From an uncultured Ferrovum sp. (GTDB lineage Bacteria; Pseudomonadota; Gammaproteobacteria; Burkholderiales; Ferrovaceae), in the NCBI GenBank assembly GCA_903905585.1, contig CAIVHB010000025.1, positions 1 through 43,922 of the forward strand: a stretch of DNA of 43,922 bases, read 5' to 3'. Both the position numbers and the translations under genes were made by a program. The notes under the pieces were generated by a model that was given only the letters and a program-made list of their open reading frames with translations, had not been told where the DNA came from and did no database searches. Positions 19,999-27,989 of the stretch are shown piece by piece (position 1 is the stretch's first letter; each line of letters starts with the position of its first letter).

Positions 19999-22183
19999 GC
20001 CAGAGATGAACGATACACTCTTATCCGGTCTTAACCCGGAACAAATGGCAGCAGTCACCTTACCACGGGTTTCCTCTTTAGTTTTGGCTGGAGCAGGAAG
20101 CGGTAAAACGCGGGTATTAACAACGCGTATTGCCCATCTTGTTCAGTCAGGACAAGCAAGTCCTCTTGGGATCTTGGCGGTTACTTTTACGAATAAAGCT
20201 GCTAGAGAAATGCTAACGCGTCTGTCTGGAATGTTGCCGATCAATACGCGTGGTATGTGGGTAGGAACCTTTCATGGTCTCTGCAATCGCTTACTAAGAG
20301 CCCATCACCGTGAAGTGGGTTTGCCCAGCTTGTTTCAAATTCTGGATTCTCAAGATCAGCAAAGTGCGATTAAGAGGGTGCTTCGCGCAATGAATGCAGA
20401 TGAAGAGCGTTATGCGCCCAGACAGGTAGCCTATTTCATTAATAGCCAAAAAGAAGAGGGGATTCGCGCTGCGCAAAGCAAACCTTGGGATAGTGCTAGT
20501 CGAGCAATGGTTGAGTTTTACGCAGCCTATGAACAGCAGTGCCAGCGAGAAGGGGTAGTGGATTTTGCAGAGCTATTGTTGCGCGCTTATGAATTACTCA
20601 GCGCCGATGTCCGTTTGCGTGAGCATTACCAAGCACGCTTTGGCTTTGTATTGGTGGATGAATTTCAGGATACCAATCGTCTGCAGTACGAGTGGCTGAA
20701 GTTGCTCGCTGGCCAAGAAGCATCTGTATTTGCGGTGGGTGATGATGATCAGTCTATTTATGCCTTCCGGGGTGCACGTGTTGGGAATATGCGTTTATTC
20801 GAGCAGGAGTTTCATGTTGAGCATGTGATTCGATTAGAGCAAAACTATCGTTCGCAAGGCAATATCTTGGATGCCGCGAATGCTTTGATCTCAAATAATC
20901 AGGGCAGACTAGGCAAAAATCTATGGACCGATGCAGGAAAAGGTGAGCCCATCAGGGTTTATGAATCTGATACGGATTTTGGTGAGGCGGCTTTTATTGT
21001 TGAAGAAGTCCGTATTCTGAAAGCAGAGGGTATTGCTCTAACAGACATTGCGTTGTTATACCGCTCGAATGCGCAATCTCGTGTGCTTGAGCAAGCCATT
21101 TTTAATGCAGGTTTGCCGTATCGTGTGTATGGCGGTTTGAGGTTCTTCGAGAGGGCTGAGGTGAAGCATGCGCTTGCCTGGCTGCGCTTGGCGGCGCATG
21201 CTGAGGATGATGGTGCTTTTTTGCGGGTCATTAATTTTCCTCCAAGAGGGATTGGTGCTCGTTCCATTGAATTAATGCAAGAACATGCGCTTGCTCTCAA
21301 TTTGCCATTGTCACGTGCAGCGTTAGAAGTGAAGTTGAGTGGTAAAGCGGCCACTGGAGTGCAAGACTTTCTTGCCCGAATAGAACGACTGCGATCCGCC
21401 ACACAATCTCTGCCCTTAGTTGAAGTAATAGAAGAAGCCCTTACCCTAAGTGGCTTGCGCGAGCATTACAAGACAGAACGAGAAGGTGCAGAGCGCATCG
21501 AAAACTTGGAAGAATTAATCAATGCCGCAGCGAGTTTTAATAACGATAGCGAGCTCGATGACCTTGCTGCTTTTCTTTCTCATGCAAGTTTAGAAGCGGG
21601 TGAGCGTGAGGCCGGAGCAGGGCAAGATGCCTTGCAGTTGATGACGGTTCATTCAGCGAAAGGCTTAGAGTTTTCAGCTGTGTTTGTAAGTGGCTTAGAA
21701 GAAGGTTTATTTCCTCACGAAAATGCGCTTTCTGAAAACGACGGTTTGGAAGAAGAAAGACGCTTGATGTATGTGGCGATTACTCGAGCACGCAAGCGAC
21801 TCTATCTCACTCGATCTGCTAGTCGAATGTTGCACGGTCAGGTGCGCTATGGATTGCGCTCACGCTTTATTGATGAAATACCGGAAGGATTGTGTCGCTT
21901 TTTAGGGCCTTCACAAGTCCCCAAAGAATTTGTGAGTCAGTGGGCTAGCCACCGCGAGAGCCCACTTCAAGCCAGTTCATCTCGAGATCAGGGAATGTTC
22001 TCGCGTGCTGCTGTTGAAGGGTTGCCGTTTAGTATTGGGCAATCAGTCTCGCATCCCAAGTTTGGCCCTGGTGTGATCACGGCAGCCGAGGGGCGTGGAG
22101 AAGACGCACGGGTTCAGGTGAATTTTAGAGAAGTAGGTACCAAGTGGCTTGTGCTGACATACGCAAAATTGACTGCGGCTTGA
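19997..22183 (+). CDS. uvrD: DNA helicase II (UvrD/PcrA family)
   Basis: A superfamily 1A 3'-5' helicase for nucleotide-excision and mismatch repair, about 728 residues. LNPEQMAAV forms the Q motif and AGAGSGKTRVL the Walker A in the first 40 residues. Then come FTNKAAREM, LVDEFQDTNRLQYEWL (motif II), VGDDDQSIYAFRGA (motif III), QNYRSQGNIL, TVHSAKGLEF and VAITRARKRLYL. The C-terminal VSHPKFGPGVI with VNF and WL is the UvrD/PcrA Tudor-like RNA-polymerase-binding domain, absent from Rep, which favours UvrD. Starts at 19997 and 20006 are both possible; neither has a clear ribosome site. The gene converges on hemF with six bases between. Confidence 0.94.
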   Translation: MPEMNDTLLSGLNPEQMAAVTLPRVSSLVLAGAGSGKTRVLTTRIAHLVQSGQASPLGILAVTFTNKAAREMLTRLSGMLPINTRGMWVGTFHGLCNRLLRAHHREVGLPSLFQILDSQDQQSAIKRVLRAMNADEERYAPRQVAYFINSQKEEGIRAAQSKPWDSASRAMVEFYAAYEQQCQREGVVDFAELLLRAYELLSADVRLREHYQARFGFVLVDEFQDTNRLQYEWLKLLAGQEASVFAVGDDDQSIYAFRGARVGNMRLFEQEFHVEHVIRLEQNYRSQGNILDAANALISNNQGRLGKNLWTDAGKGEPIRVYESDTDFGEAAFIVEEVRILKAEGIALTDIALLYRSNAQSRVLEQAIFNAGLPYRVYGGLRFFERAEVKHALAWLRLAAHAEDDGAFLRVINFPPRGIGARSIELMQEHALALNLPLSRAALEVKLSGKAATGVQDFLARIERLRSATQSLPLVEVIEEALTLSGLREHYKTEREGAERIENLEELINAAASFNNDSELDDLAAFLSHASLEAGEREAGAGQDALQLMTVHSAKGLEFSAVFVSGLEEGLFPHENALSENDGLEEERRLMYVAITRARKRLYLTRSASRMLHGQVRYGLRSRFIDEIPEGLCRFLGPSQVPKEFVSQWASHRESPLQASSSRDQGMFSRAAVEGLPFSIGQSVSHPKFGPGVITAAEGRGEDARVQVNFREVGTKWLVLTYAKLTAA

Positions 22184-22189
22184 TTGAGA

Positions 22190-23083
22190 TCATACCCAGT
22201 CTTTATCGATTAAAAAATCAGAATATAGCTTAGCTTCGGCTGAGTCAGCCTCTGGATGCCAGTCATAGCGCCACTTAGCGATAGGTGGCATGCTCATTAA
22301 AATGGATTCGGTTCTGCCACCCGATTGCAATCCGAAGAGCGTTCCTCTGTCGAAAACCAGATTGAATTCCACATAACGACCGCGTCGATAAGCTTGAAAA
22401 TCGCGTTCTCGCTCACCATACGTGTGGTCTTTTCGACGTTCAACAATAGGGATGTAAGCGGGTAGAAAATGATCTCCTACGCTCTGCCAGAGTGCCATTG
22501 CCTTTTCAAAACCACCCTCACTGAAATCATCAAAAAAGATTCCACCTACCCCACGTGGTTCTTTGCGATGCTTGAGATGAAAGTATTCATCGCACCATTT
22601 TTTAAATGGAGCGTGATAATCCCCAAAAGGGGTGAGAGCGTCTTTACAGGTTTGATGAAAGTGCTGGGCATCTTCGTTGAAACCATAATATGGGGTGAGA
22701 TCCATTCCGCCACCAAACCACCAGATTGGTTCTTCGCCAGCTCGGGTTGCCGTGAAAAGGCGCACATTCATGTGCACGGTGGGCACATAAGGATTGCGGG
22801 GGTGCATCACCAAAGAGACTCCCATTGCTTCAAATGCTCGGCCAGCCAGTTGAGGTCGGTTGGCGCTCGCGGAAGGAGGAAGATTGTTTCCTTTTACGTG
22901 AGAAAAATTCACTCCCCCTCGCTCCAATAGACCACCTTCTTCTACAAGTGTACTGATTCCCCCGCCGCCTTCAGGACGATCCCACTGATCACGTTGAAAG
23001 GTTTTTCCATCTATCTGCTCAAGCTGGGTCACGATACGATGCTGAAGATCGACTAAATATTCACGAGCATCTTGAATGTTCAT
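22190..23083 (-). CDS. hemF: Oxygen-dependent coproporphyrinogen III oxidase
   Basis: Converts coproporphyrinogen III to protoporphyrinogen IX using O2. At 297 residues it matches E. coli HemF (299). Conserved runs include [54 protein letters not shown] and the C-terminal [21 protein letters not shown] with metal and substrate His residues. An AAGGA ribosome site precedes the ATG at 23081-23083. It follows tsaC and purD on the same strand. Presence of HemF indicates growth with oxygen. Confidence 0.97.
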   Translation of the reverse strand: MNIQDAREYLVDLQHRIVTQLEQIDGKTFQRDQWDRPEGGGGISTLVEEGGLLERGGVNFSHVKGNNLPPSASANRPQLAGRAFEAMGVSLVMHPRNPYVPTVHMNVRLFTATRAGEEPIWWFGGGMDLTPYYGFNEDAQHFHQTCKDALTPFGDYHAPFKKWCDEYFHLKHRKEPRGVGGIFFDDFSEGGFEKAMALWQSVGDHFLPAYIPIVERRKDHTYGERERDFQAYRRGRYVEFNLVFDRGTLFGLQSGGRTESILMSMPPIAKWRYDWHPEADSAEAKLYSDFLIDKDWV

Positions 23084-23133
23084 GGCTTTCCTTTTTTATT
23101 CTTGGCAACAGGGATTATTTAAACGCTATTTTT

Positions 23134-23691
23134 TTATTCACGCAAAATTTTTAGAGAAATCAGGTCAGCAATGGTAGATGCGCGAGCGCGTTTTTGACAT
23201 CTTCCGAAAATCACTGTAACGCTTTGGCCAAATTGTTTGTGAACTTCTCTAGCTGTTCGAATAGGCTTATGGCCGCTGCGATTTGCGCTGGTTGAAACAA
23301 GGGCAGTTTTTAAAGTTTGACAGAGTGCCTTGATCGTTTCAAAAGAATCTACACGAAGAGCTATAGAGCGATTTTTTCCTCTTAATGCGGGCAAAACTTT
23401 ATGGCTTGCGGGAACGAGCCACGTCCAATTGCCAGGCCATTGTGTTGAGAGTGTTTGTTGTTGTTCAGCGCTTATATGGCCCATCAATGCCTGCACACGT
23501 GTTTGCTTGTCAGCAACTACAATCATGCCTTTGTGAATGGGGCGACGCTTTAATCGTGTTAAGCGATGAAGAGCATGCGCTTGATTGGGTAAGCAGCCTA
23601 AACCAAATGATGCACGCGTGGGGTAGGCGATGAGTCCGCCAGCCCGCAATCGCGCATTCAGTACACGTGGTGAGACGGGTAAACGCAGCAT
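23134..23691 (-). CDS. tsaC: Threonylcarbamoyl-AMP synthase (TsaC/YrdC family)
   Basis: A 185-residue YrdC-fold protein, the size of E. coli TsaC (190), that makes threonylcarbamoyl-AMP for the t6A37 tRNA modification. AYPTRASFGLGCLP replaces the usual YPTEA..G.G, with an Arg where TsaC normally has Glu. LKRRPIHKGMIVVA, STQWPGNWTWLVPA, IALRVD, LVSTSANRSGHKP and RASTIADL follow the family. It is strikingly basic in the last 60 residues. It lies between purD and hemF with nine bases to purD and 50 to hemF. Family certain; whether it is the cell's main t6A enzyme is not known. Confidence 0.85.
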   Translation of the reverse strand: MLRLPVSPRVLNARLRAGGLIAYPTRASFGLGCLPNQAHALHRLTRLKRRPIHKGMIVVADKQTRVQALMGHISAEQQQTLSTQWPGNWTWLVPASHKVLPALRGKNRSIALRVDSFETIKALCQTLKTALVSTSANRSGHKPIRTAREVHKQFGQSVTVIFGRCQKRARASTIADLISLKILRE

Positions 23692-23700
23692 GAAAAAATT

Positions 23701-24981
23701 TTAATCATGTGTTGATCCTGATAGTGCACGCCAGCCAATATCGCTGCGTTTTTGTGCGCCATCAAAATGAACACGTTCAGCATGTGCGTATGCGATTTGT
23801 CGCGCTTGCTTTAAGGTGTGTGCGAGGGACGTAATGCATAGTACTCGTCCACCTGAAGTGACGACCTTACCTTCTGAGTTGAGCGTTGTTCCTGCGTGAA
23901 ATACTTCTATATCCTCGGATTTACATTCTAAACCTTGGACGAGATCGCCCTTTCGCGGAGTACCGGGGTAGCCCTCTGCTGCCATGACGATACCGATGGA
24001 TGTTCTTAAATCCCACTTTGCTTCAATCGTGTTGAGTGTCCCGTCAATTGCGTGTTCGAGTAGAACTGTGAAGTCGCTCTTTAATCGCATCATGATCGGC
24101 TGCGTTTCTGGATCACCCATTCGGCAGTTGAACTCTAATGTTTTAGGGACGCCTTGCGCATCGATCATCACACCAGCATAAAGAAAGCCGGTGTATGGTG
24201 TTCCTTCTGCTGCCATCCCTGCCACAGTGGGAGCAATAATTTCTCGCATGATGCGTCCGTGCAATGAGGGGGTCACAACAGGAGCTGGCGAATACGCACC
24301 CATACCGCCCGTATTGGGGCCTTGATCCCCATCAAGGAGACGTTTGTGGTCTTGGCTGGTGGCTAATGGCAAGATATGTTGACCATCAACCATCACAATG
24401 AAACTCGCTTCTTCTCCAGCTAAGAATTCTTCAATCACGACCCGATGGCCAGCTCCCCCCAAGCTTCCTCCAAGCATGGCATTCACCGCATCATGCGCTT
24501 CATGAGGGGACATCGCGACCACTACGCCTTTTCCTGCCGCTAGGCCATCTGCTTTAATTACGATGGGAGTTCCCTGCTGATCTATATAGGCGTGTGCACC
24601 AACAGCTTCATCGAAAGTGGCGGCACGAGCAGTAGGAATGCCATGCCGAATCATGAACTGTTTAGCAAAGTCTTTGGAACCTTCAAGTTGAGCTGCTGCC
24701 TTTGTCGGTCCAAAAATTTTTAAGCCCGCTGCACGGAAGGCATCTACTACCCCTTCAGCTAGAGGGGCTTCGGGGCCTACGACTGTTAGGCCAACATGCT
24801 CTTCTTGCGCAATACGAAGCCAATCAGCAACTGTTTGGCCGGGTATGTTGCGCATACCCTCACATAGGGCCGTACCTGCATTACCTGGGGAAACTAAAAC
24901 GGAAGAGACACGTTTTGATTGGATTATGCGCCAAGCTAAAGCATGTTCACGTCCACCGCTTCCAATAACAAGAATTTTCAT
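23701..24981 (-). CDS. purD: Phosphoribosylamine--glycine ligase
   Basis: An ATP-grasp enzyme of de novo purine synthesis joining phosphoribosylamine and glycine, 426 residues. ILVIGSGGREHALAW starts the N-terminal domain, GPEAPLAEGVVDAF follows, the ATP-grasp loop has KADGLAAGKGVVVA, then DHKRLLDGDQGPNTGGMGAYSP and EFNCRMGDPETQ with metal ligands. It is 20 bases downstream of purH, so the two purine enzymes are co-transcribed, and tsaC and hemF follow. Confidence 0.98.
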   Translation of the reverse strand: MKILVIGSGGREHALAWRIIQSKRVSSVLVSPGNAGTALCEGMRNIPGQTVADWLRIAQEEHVGLTVVGPEAPLAEGVVDAFRAAGLKIFGPTKAAAQLEGSKDFAKQFMIRHGIPTARAATFDEAVGAHAYIDQQGTPIVIKADGLAAGKGVVVAMSPHEAHDAVNAMLGGSLGGAGHRVVIEEFLAGEEASFIVMVDGQHILPLATSQDHKRLLDGDQGPNTGGMGAYSPAPVVTPSLHGRIMREIIAPTVAGMAAEGTPYTGFLYAGVMIDAQGVPKTLEFNCRMGDPETQPIMMRLKSDFTVLLEHAIDGTLNTIEAKWDLRTSIGIVMAAEGYPGTPRKGDLVQGLECKSEDIEVFHAGTTLNSEGKVVTSGGRVLCITSLAHTLKQARQIAYAHAERVHFDGAQKRSDIGWRALSGSTHD

Positions 24982-25001
24982 GCTATTTCTCTGACAATTA
25001 C

Positions 25002-26552
25002 TTAGTGACGGAAATGCCGAATACCTGTCAGCGCCATGGCGATACCATGCTCGTTGGCTGCTGCAATGACTTCTTCGTCACGCATACTGCCTCCGGGGTG
25101 CACTACAGCAGTGGCTCCTGCGGCTGCGATCACATCTAGACCGTCACGAAAGGGAAAGAAGGCATCAGAGGCACACACTGATCCCTGTAAAGAAAGACCT
25201 GCGTCGGCTGCCTTACGTGTTGCGATGCGAGTGCTATCAACGCGACTCATTTGTCCTGCACCAACACCCAAAGTGCGGCCATCGATACAGAACACCACGG
25301 CATTTGATTTGACGAACTGAGCTACATGGAAGGCAAATTTGAGATCTTTCATTTGGCTTTCTGATGGGTGCACTTTTGTCACAACATTGAATTCAGGATG
25401 CTGAACAGGATCGGGGCTTTGTACCAATAAGCCTCCGCCCACCCGCTTGAACTCCCATGTGTTGCTGCCATGCGCCAAGTTCACTTCAAGTACTCGCACA
25501 TTTCCTTTGCTTTGAAAGCGCGTTAACGCTTCTGGGGTATAACCAGGTGCTATCACCACTTCAGCAAATTGGCCAGCTATAGCCTCAGCAGTATCGCTAT
25601 CGATAACATGATTAAACGCAATGATGCCCCCGAAGGCAGAGGTGGGATCCGTTGTGAAGGCGCGTCGGTATGCCTCTAAGGTGTTTTCGCCAAGGGCTAC
25701 ACCACATGGATTCGCGTGTTTAACAATGACACAACCGGTCTCAGTGAGTCCGCGAACACATTCCCATGCGGCATCAGCGTCGGCGATGTTGTTGTACGAC
25801 AACTCTTTGCCTTGATGCTGAACCCAATTGGCTAACGTACCTGGAGCGGGATTGGGGTCGCGATAGAATGCGGCGCGTTGATGTGGGTTTTCGCCGTAAC
25901 GTAATGTTTGTGCTTTGATAAAATGAAGATGCAGTCTGGGTGGGAAGGGGGCTTCGCTAGGTTGGGCTTGTAAGCTTAACCAGTCTGCAATGGCGCCATC
26001 ATATTCAGCAGTGTGAGCATAAGCTTTACAGGCAAGCTGGAAGCGGGTTTCAAAAGATACAGCCCCTGCTTGCGCAGTCATTTCCTCTAAAACTTGAGCG
26101 TAATCTTTGGGGTCAGTCAGAACTACAACGTGGCGATGGTTTTTGGCGGCAGAACGCACCATAGCAGGACCGCCGATATCAATGTTTTCAATCGCATCGT
26201 CTAAGGTACAACCTGGCTTGGCAATTGTTTCGCGAAACGGATAGAGATTAACCGCCACTAAATCGATGGGGACTATTTCGTGCTCTTCCATTGCTTGCAA
26301 GTGTTCTGGGAGATCACGACGTGCAAGCAGCCCCCCATGAATTCGAGGGTGCAGTGTTTTTACGCGACCATCTAGCATCTCCGGAAAACCGGTATGCTCT
26401 GAAACCTCTACTACTGGAAGGCCAGCATCCCTTAGGGCTTTGGCTGTTCCGCCCGTAGAGAGAAGATCTACCCCAAGTTCATGAAGGGCATGCGCAAAGT
26501 CAACAATTCCTGCTTTATCAGAAACGCTCAATAGCGCTCGGCGAATCGCCAT
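25002..26552 (-). CDS. purH: Bifunctional AICAR transformylase/IMP cyclohydrolase
   Basis: The last two steps of IMP synthesis in one 516-residue protein. The N-terminal cyclohydrolase domain begins [20 protein letters not shown], with [33 protein letters not shown] and VAVNLYPF. The C-terminal transformylase has [39 protein letters not shown] and [12 protein letters not shown]. It starts three bases after the fis stop, so fis and purH are in one transcript. Confidence 0.98.
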   Translation of the reverse strand: MAIRRALLSVSDKAGIVDFAHALHELGVDLLSTGGTAKALRDAGLPVVEVSEHTGFPEMLDGRVKTLHPRIHGGLLARRDLPEHLQAMEEHEIVPIDLVAVNLYPFRETIAKPGCTLDDAIENIDIGGPAMVRSAAKNHRHVVVLTDPKDYAQVLEEMTAQAGAVSFETRFQLACKAYAHTAEYDGAIADWLSLQAQPSEAPFPPRLHLHFIKAQTLRYGENPHQRAAFYRDPNPAPGTLANWVQHQGKELSYNNIADADAAWECVRGLTETGCVIVKHANPCGVALGENTLEAYRRAFTTDPTSAFGGIIAFNHVIDSDTAEAIAGQFAEVVIAPGYTPEALTRFQSKGNVRVLEVNLAHGSNTWEFKRVGGGLLVQSPDPVQHPEFNVVTKVHPSESQMKDLKFAFHVAQFVKSNAVVFCIDGRTLGVGAGQMSRVDSTRIATRKAADAGLSLQGSVCASDAFFPFRDGLDVIAAAGATAVVHPGGSMRDEEVIAAANEHGIAMALTGIRHFRH

Positions 26553-26555
26553 TTT

Positions 26556-26807
26556 TTAAACTCCGTTACTTAATCCGTACTGCTGTAATTTTTTGCGCAA
26601 AGTGTTGCGGTTCATTCCGAGAATTTCAGCGGCACGCGTTTGGTTTCCTTGGGTGTGATCCAGAATGACCTCGAGTAAGGGGCGCTCAACGCTTTGCAGA
26701 ACCATTTCGTAAACTGCCCCTGGTTTTTCCCCGTCGAGTAAGCGCAAGTAGTCGGCGACAGCTCGACGTACCGCAAGACAGAGTTCACTTTCTTTTTTGG
26801 CACTCAT
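26556..26807 (-). CDS. fis: Fis-family DNA-binding nucleoid protein
   Basis: An 83-residue Fis-type protein with a C-terminal helix-turn-helix, GNQTRAAEILGMNRNTLRKKL, and the helical core before it (ERPLLEVILDH). It is shorter than E. coli Fis (98), mostly in the N-terminal beta-hairpin, as in beta-proteobacterial Fis. Its ATG overlaps the dusB stop (ATGA), mirroring the dusB-fis operon of enterics. It should bend DNA and regulate growth-linked promoters. Confidence 0.94.
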   Translation of the reverse strand: MSAKKESELCLAVRRAVADYLRLLDGEKPGAVYEMVLQSVERPLLEVILDHTQGNQTRAAEILGMNRNTLRKKLQQYGLSNGV

Positions 26808-27838
26808 GCTGCGAGATCATCCGTTTCGGGGAGATCTAGGTCTGTAGTTTCGTACGCCAAAGTTAGACTGAATTCAGCAAGCCCATCAAAAAACTGAGTA
26901 ATCGCTTTGTATTGCATATCTGCGTTAGGAAGCAGATTCATATCCCTGCGAAATGCAGCAGAGCCGACCAGGCCTTTGGTATACCAAGAGATATGTTTGC
27001 GCGCGACTTTTACTCCACGCTCTGCACCATAGAACTCATGCAAGTCGATCAGATGTCCTAATAGCACGCGACGGATTTCTTCCACTTCGGGGGGCGGAAG
27101 ATGTTGGCCTGTAGCCAAATAGTGTTCGATTTCCCTAAAAATCCAAGGACGACCTTGCGCTGCCCTGCCAATCATGACGGCATCAGCGCCGGTGATGCGC
27201 AGTACTTGTTGGGCTTTTTCGGGTGAGGTGATGTCACCATTAGCAATAATGGGAATATTTGACTGTGCTTTGACCGCCGCAATCGTTTCATACTCGGCAT
27301 CACCGGTATAACCACAAGCTCGTGTTCGACCATGAATGGCAAGCGCTTGAATGCCGGACTGTTCTGCAATGCGGGCTACCGTAAGGGCATTTTTATGCGA
27401 CTTATCCCAACCCGTTCGAATCTTCAGGGTAACCGGAATATTCACTGCCCCTACAACAGCCTCAAGAATTTGAGCGACGAGCGGTTCATTTTGCAATAGG
27501 GCAGAACCCGCCATGACATTACAAATCTTTTTGGCAGGGCAGCCCATATTGATATCGATAATCTGAGCACCTTGGTCTGCGTTATAACGAGCAGCTTCAG
27601 CCATCATCTTGGGGTCAGCCCCTGCAATCTGAACGGACTTGGGTTCGACTTCACCGGTATGGTCAGCGCGTCGACGCGTTTTCTCGGATCCCCAGAGCAA
27701 GGAATTTGAGGCAACCATTTCAGACACAGCCATGCCCGCACCTAACTGCTTACACAGTTGACGGAAAGGGCGGTCCGTCACGCCCGCCATGGGGGCGACG
27801 ACAAGATTATTTTTGAGTTTATAGGGGCCGATTTGCAT
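26804..27838 (-). CDS. dusB: tRNA-dihydrouridine synthase B
   Basis: A 344-residue FMN-dependent TIM-barrel enzyme reducing uridine in the tRNA D-loop. VVAPMAGVTDRPFRQLC opens the barrel, the catalytic Cys100 is in NMGCPAKKICN, with KIRTGWD, IHGRTR and IANGDI for FMN and substrate. GADAVMIGRAAQGRPWIF is the late signature. An in-frame extension to 27880 starts with a non-ATG codon and does not look conserved, so the ATG at 27836-27838 is used. dusB heads the dusB-fis-purH-purD-tsaC-hemF transcript. Confidence 0.96.
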   Translation of the reverse strand: MQIGPYKLKNNLVVAPMAGVTDRPFRQLCKQLGAGMAVSEMVASNSLLWGSEKTRRRADHTGEVEPKSVQIAGADPKMMAEAARYNADQGAQIIDINMGCPAKKICNVMAGSALLQNEPLVAQILEAVVGAVNIPVTLKIRTGWDKSHKNALTVARIAEQSGIQALAIHGRTRACGYTGDAEYETIAAVKAQSNIPIIANGDITSPEKAQQVLRITGADAVMIGRAAQGRPWIFREIEHYLATGQHLPPPEVEEIRRVLLGHLIDLHEFYGAERGVKVARKHISWYTKGLVGSAAFRRDMNLLPNADMQYKAITQFFDGLAEFSLTLAYETTDLDLPETDDLAA

Positions 27839-27947
27839 ACAAAAACGGATGCCTTGCCTAGAAGATGGCAAAGATTCCAAGTCTACCCTTGAATGCTTTA
27901 AACCCGAAGGCGTTTTAGGGGATTTTCAATAATTATTTGCGTAAAAA

Positions 27948-27977
27948 GTATGCAATATTTTTTGGCTTACAAGTCAA
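27948..27977 (-). promoter_or_regulatory. Putative promoter of the dusB-fis-purH-purD operon
   Basis: In the 151-base gap between polA and dusB, TTGACT (27977-27972, minus strand) is 18 bases from CATACT (27953-27948, four of six -10 matches). The region downstream to the dusB ATG is A/T-rich, unlike the GC-rich discriminator of the enteric fis promoter. It is the best candidate on this strand in the gap; the rest of the gap shows nothing more than A/T-rich sequence. Confidence 0.4.
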
Positions 27978-27989
27978 TAAATTGCAAAT

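Noticed and set aside
27893-27920. Hairpin in the polA-dusB gap
   Set aside because: A short imperfect stem with a bulge and weak pairing; not convincing as a terminator for polA.
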